A DNA stretch of 5,104 nucleotides from a bacterium (lineage in GTDB: Bacteria; Vulcanimicrobiota; Vulcanimicrobiia; Vulcanimicrobiales; Vulcanimicrobiaceae): NCBI GenBank assembly GCA_021807645.1, contig JAKBCP010000088.1, positions 1 to 5,104 on the forward strand, in the 5' to 3' direction. Position numbers and translations under genes: made by a program. Below the pieces are notes generated by a model that was not told the origin of the DNA, made no database searches, and worked only from the letters and a program-made list of their open reading frames with translations. Shown one piece after another: positions 1-5,104 of this stretch. How positions within the stretch are numbered: position 1 is the first letter of the stretch; the number at the start of each line of letters is the position of its first letter.

Positions 1-145
1 AGCACCTTCAATGGGTGCTGCTACGACTTGGTTCGAGTCCGGTCTTGCGCACTAGTATAAACGCTTTGCTGCGCCGACGGCGGCAAAACCACCAGCACCG
101 TCAATGGGTGCTCCTACTGCTTGGTTCGAGTCCGGCCTTGCGCAC
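1..145. repeat. Tandem 52-nt imperfect direct repeat with hairpin and tRNA T-arm-like motif
   Basis: Two copies (1-52 and 94-145) match at about 47 of 52 positions and lie exactly 93 bases apart, separated by a 41-base non-repeated stretch. Each copy opens with a perfect 6-bp hairpin, AGCACC / GGTGCT, around a 7-nt loop (TTCAATG or GTCAATG). Each continues into TTGGTTCGAGTCCGG and ends in CTTGCGCAC. GGTTCGAGTCC is the classic tRNA T-arm (B-box) string, and hairpin plus T-arm are spaced like the 3' half of a tRNA with a CAA 'anticodon'. The resemblance is incomplete: the T stem has two T.G pairs and one mismatch, no D-arm with a GG loop is visible before copy 2, and no CCA is encoded. Copy 1 starts at the window edge, so more copies or a true tRNA could lie upstream. 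The unit may be a degenerate tRNA-derived or att-like repeat, or a REP-like family. The repetition is certain; its nature is not. Confidence 0.75.
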
Positions 146-198
146 GACGCTCGTTGAAGGGCTACCCTGGCGGCGCTTTTTTATGCTAAGGTGCTGAA
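53..198. other. Non-coding stretch between the repeats and the first possible gene
   Basis: Apart from the second repeat copy (94-145), I see no gene here. The only forward reading frame of any size repeats the same peptide because the 93-base period is a multiple of three, and it shows no family resemblance. A TATAAA string lies at 56-61, without a good -35 partner upstream. A T6 run at 177-182 follows GC-rich sequence. It could be paired with GCGC at 140-143 and 173-176 and an inner AGGG/CCCT stem at 158-168, but this is too weak to call a terminator. Confidence 0.5.
188..193 (+). promoter_or_regulatory. Candidate ribosome binding site of the 68-aa ORF
   Basis: AAGGTG lies 5 bases before the ATG at 199. 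This favours that start over the out-of-frame GTG at 191 and is one of the few signs that the small ORF is translated. Confidence 0.45.
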
Positions 199-405
199 AT
201 GGGCAAGCGTTCGTGGGGAAAGTTTTTTCGCAAAATCTGGGAACGGCTCGGTCTTGGGTCGGCGCGTCCACCACGGGTCGCCGATGATGACGGCGCGGAC
301 GACGGCTTGGCCGGCTCGCGCGTTCCGCGAAAACCGATCGCACCGCGGCTCTCGGGCGGAGCAGCGGTCGCGATGCTCGAGAGAGATCGCGCCAAGGAAT
401 CATAG
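199..405 (+). CDS. Possible 68-aa hypothetical protein with cationic amphipathic N-terminus
   Basis: I do not recognise a family. The ORF starts with ATG after an AAGGTG site and ends in TAG, 63 bases before the cobyrinate synthase gene. Most of its codons end in G or C, as in the neighbours. Residues 3-17 have aromatic and aliphatic residues (Trp6, Phe9, Phe10, Ile13, Trp14, Leu17) spaced 3-4 apart and separated by Lys/Arg, so they would form an amphipathic, positively charged helix that could lie on a membrane or bind nucleic acid. An acidic patch follows (Asp29-31, Asp34-35), then a Pro/Arg-rich stretch and a charged C-terminus. There is no signal peptide or full transmembrane segment. It could be co-transcribed with the next gene, but nothing links it to cobalamin. 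It could also be a chance ORF: two other frames are open across the same stretch. Moderate to low certainty. Confidence 0.45.
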   Translation: MGKRSWGKFFRKIWERLGLGSARPPRVADDDGADDGLAGSRVPRKPIAPRLSGGAAVAMLERDRAKES

Positions 406-454
406 CGAGCAGAGCTTTTTCGCGCCGACGGAGGTAGGAGCGTTCGTTTCGCGC

Positions 455-460
455 TATAGC
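455..460 (+). promoter_or_regulatory. Weak -10-like hexamer just before cobB
   Basis: TATAGC ends 8 bases before the ATG at 469. If it is a -10 element, the transcript would start at or next to the start codon, giving a leaderless mRNA. That would suit the lack of a Shine-Dalgarno site at normal distance: the only GGAGG-like sequence, around 430-440, is about 30 bases away. No matching -35 box is visible, so this is only suggestive. Confidence 0.2.
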
Positions 461-468
461 CTCTGCCG

Positions 469-1791
469 ATGAACGCACGCGCGCTACTTCTCGCTGCCGC
501 TGCATCGGGCAGCGGAAAAACGACGTTGACCCTGGGGCTCATTCGCGCGTTGCGCAACCGCGGCTTACGCGTCGGATCGGCGAAAGTCGGCCCGGATTTT
601 ATCGACCCGGCCTTTCATGCCGTCGCCGGCGGACGGCGATCGGCGACGCTCGATCTTTGGGGGATGCGCGAACGAACGCTCCGTTCGGAGCTCGCTGCGG
701 TTGCTGCCGAGAGCGATATCGTGTTGATCGAAGGCGTGATGGGGCTCTTCGACGGCGCGCGCGATGGTGTCGGATCGAGCGCTCATCTCGCCAAAGTTTT
801 CGATCTGCCGATCGTTCTGGTGCTCGATGTTGCGGCGCAGGCAACGACGGCAGCGGCAGTCGCCTTCGGCCTCGCACGCTACGATCCGGCGCTGCGCGTC
901 TGCGGAGCGATCCTCAACCGCGTTGGCTCGGCCGGACATGCTGCGACGATCGTCCCGTCGTTGGAGGCAATAGGGATTCGCAGTCTCGGGTCGCTCGCTC
1001 GCGACGCCGAACTCGCACTCCCGGAGCGCCATCTCGGCCTCATTCAGGCACGCGAGCATCGCGAGCTCGAGCGATTCATCGAACGCGCTGCAACTGCATG
1101 TGCGTCGCAGCTCGACCTCGACGCACTGGTCGAGCTCGCCGCTCCGCTCCCCGATCTCGTATCGTCGCACGAAAGCCCGCTCGCACCGCTCGGTTCGCAT
1201 ATCGCGATTGCCGACGACCTTGCGTTCGCGTTCTCGTACGCGCATATTACCGACGGATGGCGCCGCGCGGGCGCGCGCCTCTCCACGTTCTCGCCGCTCG
1301 CCGACGAAGCCCCGCATCCCGATGCCGATGCGGTCTATCTCCCCGGTGGTTATCCCGAACTGCACGCCGACAAGCTCGCAGCCGCTGCCGGCTTTCGCGC
1401 CGGAATGGAAGCGGCGCGCGCACGCGGAGCGGCGATCTACGGAGAGTGCGGCGGATATATGGTGCTCGGCGAGTCGCTTGCGGATCGCGCCGCAGTCGAG
1501 CATACGATGCTCGGATTTCTTCCGCTGCGGTTCTCGTTCGCGTGTCCGCGCCTGCATCTCGGCTATCGCGAGGTGCACACGCTCGTCGATTCCCCCCTGG
1601 CAGATGCGGGCACGACCTTTCGCGGGCATGAGTTTCATTTCGCCGAAGTTGCCGGCGAAACGGCGGCCGATGCCCTCTTCGCAACGAACGCGGGCGCGGA
1701 GGCGGCGACGAACGCTTCGATCTCGATGGGAATGCGACGCGGAAGGGTGCAGGGCTCCTTCCTCCACCTACTCGACCGAAATGCGACGTAA
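469..1791 (+). CDS. cobB: Cobyrinate a,c-diamide synthase (CbiA/CobB family)
   Basis: This cytoplasmic enzyme of cobalamin synthesis amidates the a and c side chains of (hydrogeno)cobyrinic acid, using ATP and glutamine-derived ammonia. The 440 residues match the family's usual length (about 450). The N-terminal half is a dethiobiotin-synthetase-like ATP domain: P-loop SGSGKTT at 13-19, the signature GPDFIDP at 41-47, EGVMGLFDG at 88-96 and ERHLGL around 186-191. The C-terminal half is a class I glutamine amidotransferase domain: LPGGYPELHA at 291-300, the nucleophile Cys327 in YGECGGYM, RLHLGYREV at 361-369, GHEFHFAEV at 386-394, and His433 as the probable catalytic histidine. ATG 469 is the only credible start, because an in-frame TAG sits at 457-459. 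No other B12 gene is visible nearby. An archaeal-type Ni-sirohydrochlorin amidase (CfbB) is a relative but fits a bacterium poorly. Aerobic (CobB) and anaerobic (CbiA) usage cannot be told apart from this sequence. The family call is secure. Confidence 0.95.
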   Translation: MNARALLLAAAASGSGKTTLTLGLIRALRNRGLRVGSAKVGPDFIDPAFHAVAGGRRSATLDLWGMRERTLRSELAAVAAESDIVLIEGVMGLFDGARDGVGSSAHLAKVFDLPIVLVLDVAAQATTAAAVAFGLARYDPALRVCGAILNRVGSAGHAATIVPSLEAIGIRSLGSLARDAELALPERHLGLIQAREHRELERFIERAATACASQLDLDALVELAAPLPDLVSSHESPLAPLGSHIAIADDLAFAFSYAHITDGWRRAGARLSTFSPLADEAPHPDADAVYLPGGYPELHADKLAAAAGFRAGMEAARARGAAIYGECGGYMVLGESLADRAAVEHTMLGFLPLRFSFACPRLHLGYREVHTLVDSPLADAGTTFRGHEFHFAEVAGETAADALFATNAGAEAATNASISMGMRRGRVQGSFLHLLDRNAT

Positions 1792-1822
1792 CAAAGTTCT
1801 TCGGCCGGGGTAGAAACATATC

Positions 1823-2200
1823 GTGGAGCATTACCTTCCGCTCATCGGCGTCGCGCTGCTGTGGCTCTTTTTCGTCGGAAAGAAAGGGAGCGGCCGCTCG
1901 TGCCGGAGCGGGCGCGCTTCTTGGCGCGCTCGCTCGTGTTCGCCGTCGGTCGACGACGCGACGCGATCCTCTGAGGAGGACCAGGATCCATCGGTCGCAT
2001 CCGCGCCCGTTCCCGCGCCCGCCTACCCGTCGAGCGATCCTTCGCCCGCACCGCGGACACGACGCGATGCTCGCGCCGGCTTCGCCGGTGCGGCCGCTCC
2101 GCTCGCACCCCTCGCTCCGCTCGCCCCGCGTCGCGCATCGGTCGCGCGCGAGGCGCTCCCTCCGCTCTCACCAATCGCCCGTAAAGGACAATCCACCTAA
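1823..2200 (+). CDS. Small single-pass membrane-anchored Pro/Ala-rich protein, unknown function
   Basis: I do not recognise a family. The 125-residue product has one hydrophobic helix at about residues 5-18 (YLPLIGVALLWLFFVG), followed by KK, so the tail is probably cytoplasmic. The rest is low complexity: an Arg/Ser/Cys-rich stretch (23-42), an acidic patch (44-55), then Pro/Ala-rich sequence with a PLA tripeptide repeat at about 92-102. It looks largely disordered. The GTG start is the only upstream option because a TAG lies in frame at 1811-1813; there is no clear Shine-Dalgarno site. The gene begins 31 bases after cobB. Its TAA overlaps the ATG of the SPFH gene by one base (TAATG), which is good evidence that this frame is read to the end. 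It may tether or organise the SPFH protein, which shows no membrane segment of its own; that is inference. The Cys/Arg-rich segment looks unlike normal coding sequence and might hide compensating frameshifts. Confidence 0.7.
   Translation: MEHYLPLIGVALLWLFFVGKKGSGRSCRSGRASWRARSCSPSVDDATRSSEEDQDPSVASAPVPAPAYPSSDPSPAPRTRRDARAGFAGAAAPLAPLAPLAPRRASVAREALPPLSPIARKGQST
2096..2128 (+). repeat. Short in-frame Ala-Pro-Leu codon repeat
   Basis: Three and two-thirds copies of a 9-base unit (GCN CCN CTC) encode APLAPLAPLAP inside the disordered tail of the preceding gene. Synonymous third bases differ between units. This fits an old or selected peptide repeat better than recent slippage. Confidence 0.7.
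2183..2188 (+). promoter_or_regulatory. Ribosome binding site deciding the SPFH gene start
   Basis: AAAGGA ends 11 bases before the ATG at 2200 and 20 before a second in-frame ATG at 2209. The spacing and the TAATG overlap both favour 2200, so the protein begins MPIMSV. Confidence 0.5.
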
Positions 2201-3033
2201 TGCCGATCATGAGCGTTATCTCTACCCTCGACAACAACGGTCAAGAGGTGATGGGCCCCGAGGTCCTCATCTATCATTATCCTTCCTCGAGCATCGTGAG
2301 TGGTTCGCTGCTCACGGTTGAGAGCAATCACTTTTGCGTGTTGAAATCGCGCGGCGCAATTTTAAACGTTTACGAGACCGGGCAATATCCGATTACGACC
2401 GGCGATAAACCGCTCGTCGGTTCGTTCGTGCAGGGGTTCTTCGGCGGCCAGAGCCCGTGGCAATACGAAGCGATCTACATCAACCGTGCGAAACTCGTCG
2501 TGCGCTCCTCGGGCATCGCGCTCTCTGCAGAAATGGCGGAGATGAGTTACGATGTCGATTACTACATTCACGTTCCCACCAAAGACGGGGCGTTGAAACT
2601 CGTCCAACACATGCCGTATCGCGGCCATGCATTGCTCACCGATCAGATCAACGATTACGCAGGCCCCGTCGTCGAGCAGGCGATCAATCAGCTCATTCAG
2701 GTAACCCCGCTGGAAAAAGTCAACGAGAAAATTCACGATCTCACCGATCTGGTGCGCACGCACTTGAGCGAATTTCTCGACGGTTACGGCATCGCGCTCG
2801 ATACCGTCAAGGTGCTCGTGCGCCCGAACGACGAACGCATGCGTGCGCTGATCTCGCTCAAGGCCTTCGGGCTCTCGGAGATGGAGGCGGTGCGATATTA
2901 CGCAGCAATTCTCATGGCCGAGCGCGGCGTTTCGAGCGCGCCGAATATGGCGATCGGGCAACCGTTCACCATCGGCGCGGCGCCGGTGCTTCCGCTCGGC
3001 AACGCCGACACCGGGTCGGCTACCGGAAAATGA
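2200..3033 (+). CDS. SPFH/band-7 domain protein, 'virion core protein-like' type
   Basis: The 277-residue product resembles the bacterial SPFH proteins annotated as 'virion core protein (lumpy skin disease virus)-like' or stomatin/prohibitin-like with a C-terminal zinc ribbon. Visible likenesses are VLIYHYP near 22-28, a GSLLTVESNHFCVLKSRG strand region at 35-52, the YETGQYPITT turn at 58-67, and a GGQSPWQYEAIYINRAKLV block at 82-100. Residues 110-145 match the central SPFH strands. A helical region (about 150-195) and a conserved-looking KAFGLSEMEAVRYYAA segment (221-236) follow. SPFH proteins assemble into membrane-associated scaffolds or rings. This one has no N-terminal transmembrane helix and no CxxC zinc ribbon: the C-terminus is a short Gly/Ala/Pro-rich tail, so it is shorter than typical relatives. 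It overlaps both neighbours (TAATG upstream, ATGA downstream), so all three are probably made together. The fold is fairly sure; the role is unknown. Confidence 0.82.
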   Translation: MPIMSVISTLDNNGQEVMGPEVLIYHYPSSSIVSGSLLTVESNHFCVLKSRGAILNVYETGQYPITTGDKPLVGSFVQGFFGGQSPWQYEAIYINRAKLVVRSSGIALSAEMAEMSYDVDYYIHVPTKDGALKLVQHMPYRGHALLTDQINDYAGPVVEQAINQLIQVTPLEKVNEKIHDLTDLVRTHLSEFLDGYGIALDTVKVLVRPNDERMRALISLKAFGLSEMEAVRYYAAILMAERGVSSAPNMAIGQPFTIGAAPVLPLGNADTGSATGK

Positions 3034-3644
3034 ACCCGGCGATACCGTCGGAGAATGTCGTGCGGGCGCTGCTCGATCCGTCGCAGCCTTCGCACGACCC
3101 TTCGGTCGCACTCGCACAGGTCGCGCTCAGCGGCTTCGGCTTCAATTTCTACGACGCGCGCAACCAAGCGCGGGCGAACGATCTGCTCGTCCGCGAGCGC
3201 GTCTCGAATCTACTTGCCGATGCCGCGGCTTGCGTTCGCAAGCTCGAAGCGCGCTATCGCGAGCGCTTCATTCCCGTAGCGACGCGCGAGCAGCCTTTCC
3301 CCCCTCCCGAGGCGTTGCGGCGCGCGAAAGCGCTCCGCGATCTCACCGCGCGGCTCGATGCGGCGGGCTCGTCGATCGTTACCCTCGAGGTGCCCGGAGC
3401 CGACCCGATCTGGTCGCGCCTGCGCGATGAATTGCCGACGCTCCATCGCTTGGTCGCTTTCGACATCGGTCTTGCTACTGCGGCGACCTCGCTCTACGAA
3501 CGAGCGAGCGCGTTAACCCCCGAGGAAGTCGAGAGCGAAGGGGGTTTCGAGGAATTCGAAGCGGATTTTGAGATCCTGCGGAAGGCGTTGGTAGAACGAC
3601 GCGCGCTCCTCTCCGGCTCGGGGCCGGCACTCCCGCAAAACTGA
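3030..3644 (+). CDS. Conserved-looking helical protein of unknown function, coupled to SPFH gene
   Basis: I do not recognise a family. The start ATG at 3030 overlaps the SPFH stop in an ATGA, the usual arrangement for translational re-initiation; the reading frame is open further upstream but has no reason to start there. The 204 residues carry no signal peptide or transmembrane segment, so a cytoplasmic protein is expected. Residues 23-50 include a Gly/Phe/aromatic motif (SGFGFNFYDARNQARAND). Residues 52-80 and 94-112 are long charged helices, possibly coiled coil. A linker (PVATREQPFPPP) separates them. Residues 135-160 are a more hydrophobic helix. An acidic stretch at 165-182 (EEVESEGGFEEFEADFE) precedes the final basic helix. 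Codon use matches the neighbours. The tight overlap suggests a partner, regulator or client of the SPFH protein. The gene is very likely real; its function is open. Confidence 0.8.
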   Translation: MNPAIPSENVVRALLDPSQPSHDPSVALAQVALSGFGFNFYDARNQARANDLLVRERVSNLLADAAACVRKLEARYRERFIPVATREQPFPPPEALRRAKALRDLTARLDAAGSSIVTLEVPGADPIWSRLRDELPTLHRLVAFDIGLATAATSLYERASALTPEEVESEGGFEEFEADFEILRKALVERRALLSGSGPALPQN

Positions 3645-3676
3645 AACTCCGCGGGTGGTTCGGGCGTAGTACGCAG

Positions 3677-3699
3677 CGAGGGGTTTCGGCGTTCCCTCG
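3677..3699 (+). other. Small hairpin in the leader of the RND gene
   Basis: CGAGGG (3677-3682) pairs perfectly with CCCTCG (3694-3699), with one further G.T pair inside and a 9-base loop. It lies between the helical-protein gene and the RND ribosome binding site, and no T run follows. It is therefore not a standard intrinsic terminator. It could be a leader structure, part of an operator, or chance in GC-rich DNA. Confidence 0.3.
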
Positions 3700-3703
3700 A
3701 AGC

Positions 3704-3709
3704 AAGGAG
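3704..3709 (+). promoter_or_regulatory. Strong ribosome binding site of the RND transporter gene
   Basis: AAGGAG lies 9 bases before the ATG at 3719. It is the best Shine-Dalgarno match in the window and fixes the start of the transporter. The product then begins with a short cytoplasmic stretch directly before TM1, as RND proteins do. Confidence 0.75.
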
Positions 3710-3718
3710 TGAAGGCGT

Positions 3719-5104
3719 ATGTGGTTGACCCGATTTGCGATATCCCGACCGATGGTCACCGCCGCGATCTTTGTCGCGCTCGCGCTCGCCGGCATCGTCG
3801 CCTTCTTGCAGATTGGACGCAGCGCAAACCCGCCGGGAACCGATTATCCGCTGGTAATCGTGGCGGCCGGATACCCCGGCGCGTCACCGCAAACGATGGA
3901 GAAGTTGGTCGTCAAGCCGATTGAAGACCAGCTCGTCGGCACGCAGAACATGGATCAGATCACGGCGACGACTCAGGAAGGTAGCGCCGTCGTCTTGGTG
4001 CGCTTCAGGCTCGGAACGAATCTCGATATCGCGGCGATCGACGTGCAGCGCCGCGTCGATACGGCGCGCATCTATATGCCGGCCGATATGGATCCGCCCT
4101 CGGTGGAACGGAACGGCGCCTCGCAACCACTGCTCGACCTCGCGCTGAGTTCATCGACGCTCTCGCCGATGCAGCTCGCGGACCTGACGACGAATCAGAT
4201 TCAGCCGATGTTACAGGAGATCCCCAACGTTCAGACCGTCGATGTGTACGGTCTTGCAACGCGGCAGTTCAACGTTCGGCCGAATCCCACCGCGCTCGAC
4301 GGCGTCGGCGCCACGCTCGGCGACGTTTTTAGCGCGGTTGCGGGAAACAACGCCAATCTACCCGGCGGCCTCTTGGAACAGCCGACGCGCGAAGCGACCG
4401 TCTCGATTCGCTCGGGAATCGATAACGCGAGCGATATCGCCGATATTCCGCTTGCTATTCCCGGGGTGAGTAATAGAAATCTCCGCGTCGGCGACGTCGC
4501 ATCGGTCGATGACGGGCACATCGAAATGCGCTCGATCTCTCACTATAACGGGAAGCCCCGACTTTACGTGAGTTTGGGGCGCGCGATAGGGACCGATGAA
4601 ATCACGACTACGCAAATCGCTCGAGAACATATTAAAGACATAGAAAAACAATTTCCGCAGGTGACTTTTCATGAGATCGACGCTCCGGCCGATTTCACGC
4701 AGAAGTCGCTGATCGGCGTCTGGCAGTCGCTTTTTGAAGGCGTCGTCCTGACGGCGATCGTGATGATGCTCTTTCTCCATGCCTGGCGTAATGCTGCGGT
4801 CGTCATGATTTCCATCCCGACCTCGATTCTCTCTACCTTCGTGCTGATGAAGGCATTCGGCTTTCATATCGATAGCATGTCGATGATGGGATTGGCGCTG
4901 ATAATCGGCATCTTGGTAGACGACTCCATCGTCGTTTTGGAAAATATAACGCGACATCGCGAGATGGGAAAAGATTCGCATGCGGCCGCAGTCGATGGCC
5001 GGACGGAGATCGGCGGTGCGGCGATCGCAATTACGATGGTCGATGTCGTGGTGTTCTTGCCGATTGCTTTTTTGCCCGGCATTGTCGGAGCCTATTTGAA
5101 AGAA
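3719..5104 (+). CDS. RND efflux transporter, inner-membrane permease (HAE1/AcrB-like), 5' part only
   Basis: The frame stays open for 462 codons and runs off the window; full proteins of this family have just over 1,000 residues, so somewhat under half is present. RND pumps are proton-driven trimers in the inner membrane that export drugs or other hydrophobic compounds through a periplasmic adaptor and outer-membrane channel. TM1 spans about 12-30. The first periplasmic porter region follows, with the signature GYPGASPQTMEKLVVKPIED (51-70) and DIAAIDVQRRVD (103-114). TM2 lies at about 338-354, then FLHAWRNAAVVMISIP (352-367), TM3 at about 361-380, and TM4 at about 388-408. TM4 holds GILVDDSIVVLEN with Asp401-Asp402, equivalent to the AcrB proton-relay pair Asp407/408. 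This DD form argues for the HAE1 drug/hydrophobe class over heavy-metal CusA pumps. No adaptor gene precedes it. The substrate cannot be predicted. Confidence 0.93.
   Translation, partial: MWLTRFAISRPMVTAAIFVALALAGIVAFLQIGRSANPPGTDYPLVIVAAGYPGASPQTMEKLVVKPIEDQLVGTQNMDQITATTQEGSAVVLVRFRLGTNLDIAAIDVQRRVDTARIYMPADMDPPSVERNGASQPLLDLALSSSTLSPMQLADLTTNQIQPMLQEIPNVQTVDVYGLATRQFNVRPNPTALDGVGATLGDVFSAVAGNNANLPGGLLEQPTREATVSIRSGIDNASDIADIPLAIPGVSNRNLRVGDVASVDDGHIEMRSISHYNGKPRLYVSLGRAIGTDEITTTQIAREHIKDIEKQFPQVTFHEIDAPADFTQKSLIGVWQSLFEGVVLTAIVMMLFLHAWRNAAVVMISIPTSILSTFVLMKAFGFHIDSMSMMGLALIIGILVDDSIVVLENITRHREMGKDSHAAAVDGRTEIGGAAIAITMVDVVVFLPIAFLPGIVGAYLKE

Noticed and set aside
71..144. Functional tRNA-Leu (CAA) gene
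   Set aside because: The acceptor stem would have only four good pairs plus a wobble, the T stem has a mismatch and two T.G pairs, and no D-arm with GG or conserved T8/A14 positions can be placed.
1..145. CRISPR array
   Set aside because: Only two units are present. The repeat is 52 bases, longer than usual, and the copies differ at five positions. No cas genes are visible.
422..434. GCGCCGACGGNGG occurring at both 71-83 and 422-434 as a possible operator pair
   Set aside because: A 12-of-13 match in GC-rich DNA is not strong. The strings have no symmetry and lie in different contexts, so I treat it as chance.
101..557. Two overlapping minus-strand ORFs (134 and 123 codons) upstream of cobB
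   Set aside because: Both are Arg-rich low-complexity readings. One ends in KAGLEPSSRSTH, which is just the antisense translation of the tRNA-like T-arm repeat, a known type of phantom protein end.
565..1767. A 400-codon open frame on the minus strand opposite cobB
   Set aside because: Its product is Arg/Glu/Cys-rich with no family features, and it lies fully antisense to a well-supported enzyme. GC-rich codon use on one strand often leaves such antisense frames open.
2457..3029. N-terminal extension of the helical protein's frame back to 2457
   Set aside because: The extra 191 residues overlap the SPFH gene out of frame and are Arg-rich nonsense. The ATGA at 3030 is the natural start.
2362..3117. 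A 251-codon minus-strand ORF opposite the SPFH gene
   Set aside because: It lies antisense to a recognised SPFH domain, has Arg/His-rich composition and shows no motif.

Overview
The window is GC-rich DNA with tightly packed genes, all on the + strand. Codons end mostly in G or C, and two of the junctions are overlapping start/stop pairs. It looks like a bacterial chromosome. The RND-type exporter at the right end implies a two-membrane cell envelope. The general style (Arg/Ala/Ser-rich proteins, GTG as well as ATG starts, many weak Shine-Dalgarno sites) would fit a deep-branching diderm phylum such as Eremiobacterota (WPS-2). That placement is an impression from style and was not tested.

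Layout: (1) 1-198 holds no convincing gene. It carries two copies of a 52-base repeat, 93 bases apart, with a hairpin and a tRNA T-arm-like motif. (2) 199-405 is a possible 68-residue protein with a cationic amphipathic N-terminal helix. (3) 469-1791 is a complete cobyrinate a,c-diamide synthase (CbiA/CobB family), a cobalamin enzyme standing without other visible B12 genes. (4) 1823-3644 is a three-gene cassette: a small N-terminally membrane-anchored Pro/Ala-rich protein, a soluble-looking SPFH/band-7 protein of the 'virion core protein-like' type, and a 204-residue helical protein of unknown function. The junctions are a TAATG and an ATGA overlap, which suggests coupled translation and a shared job. 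(5) 3719 to the window end is the first 462 codons of an RND (HAE1/AcrB-type) inner-membrane efflux transporter, cut by the window edge. It has its own good ribosome binding site after a 74-base gap with a small hairpin.

The functional links are mostly inferred. CobB works alone here as far as the window shows. The SPFH cassette is the best candidate for something poorly described: the SPFH protein shows no membrane segment, while the gene coupled to its 5' end encodes a single-pass anchor. The RND gene is probably a separate transcription unit whose adaptor (membrane fusion) protein is not in the upstream sequence shown and would have to lie downstream or elsewhere.
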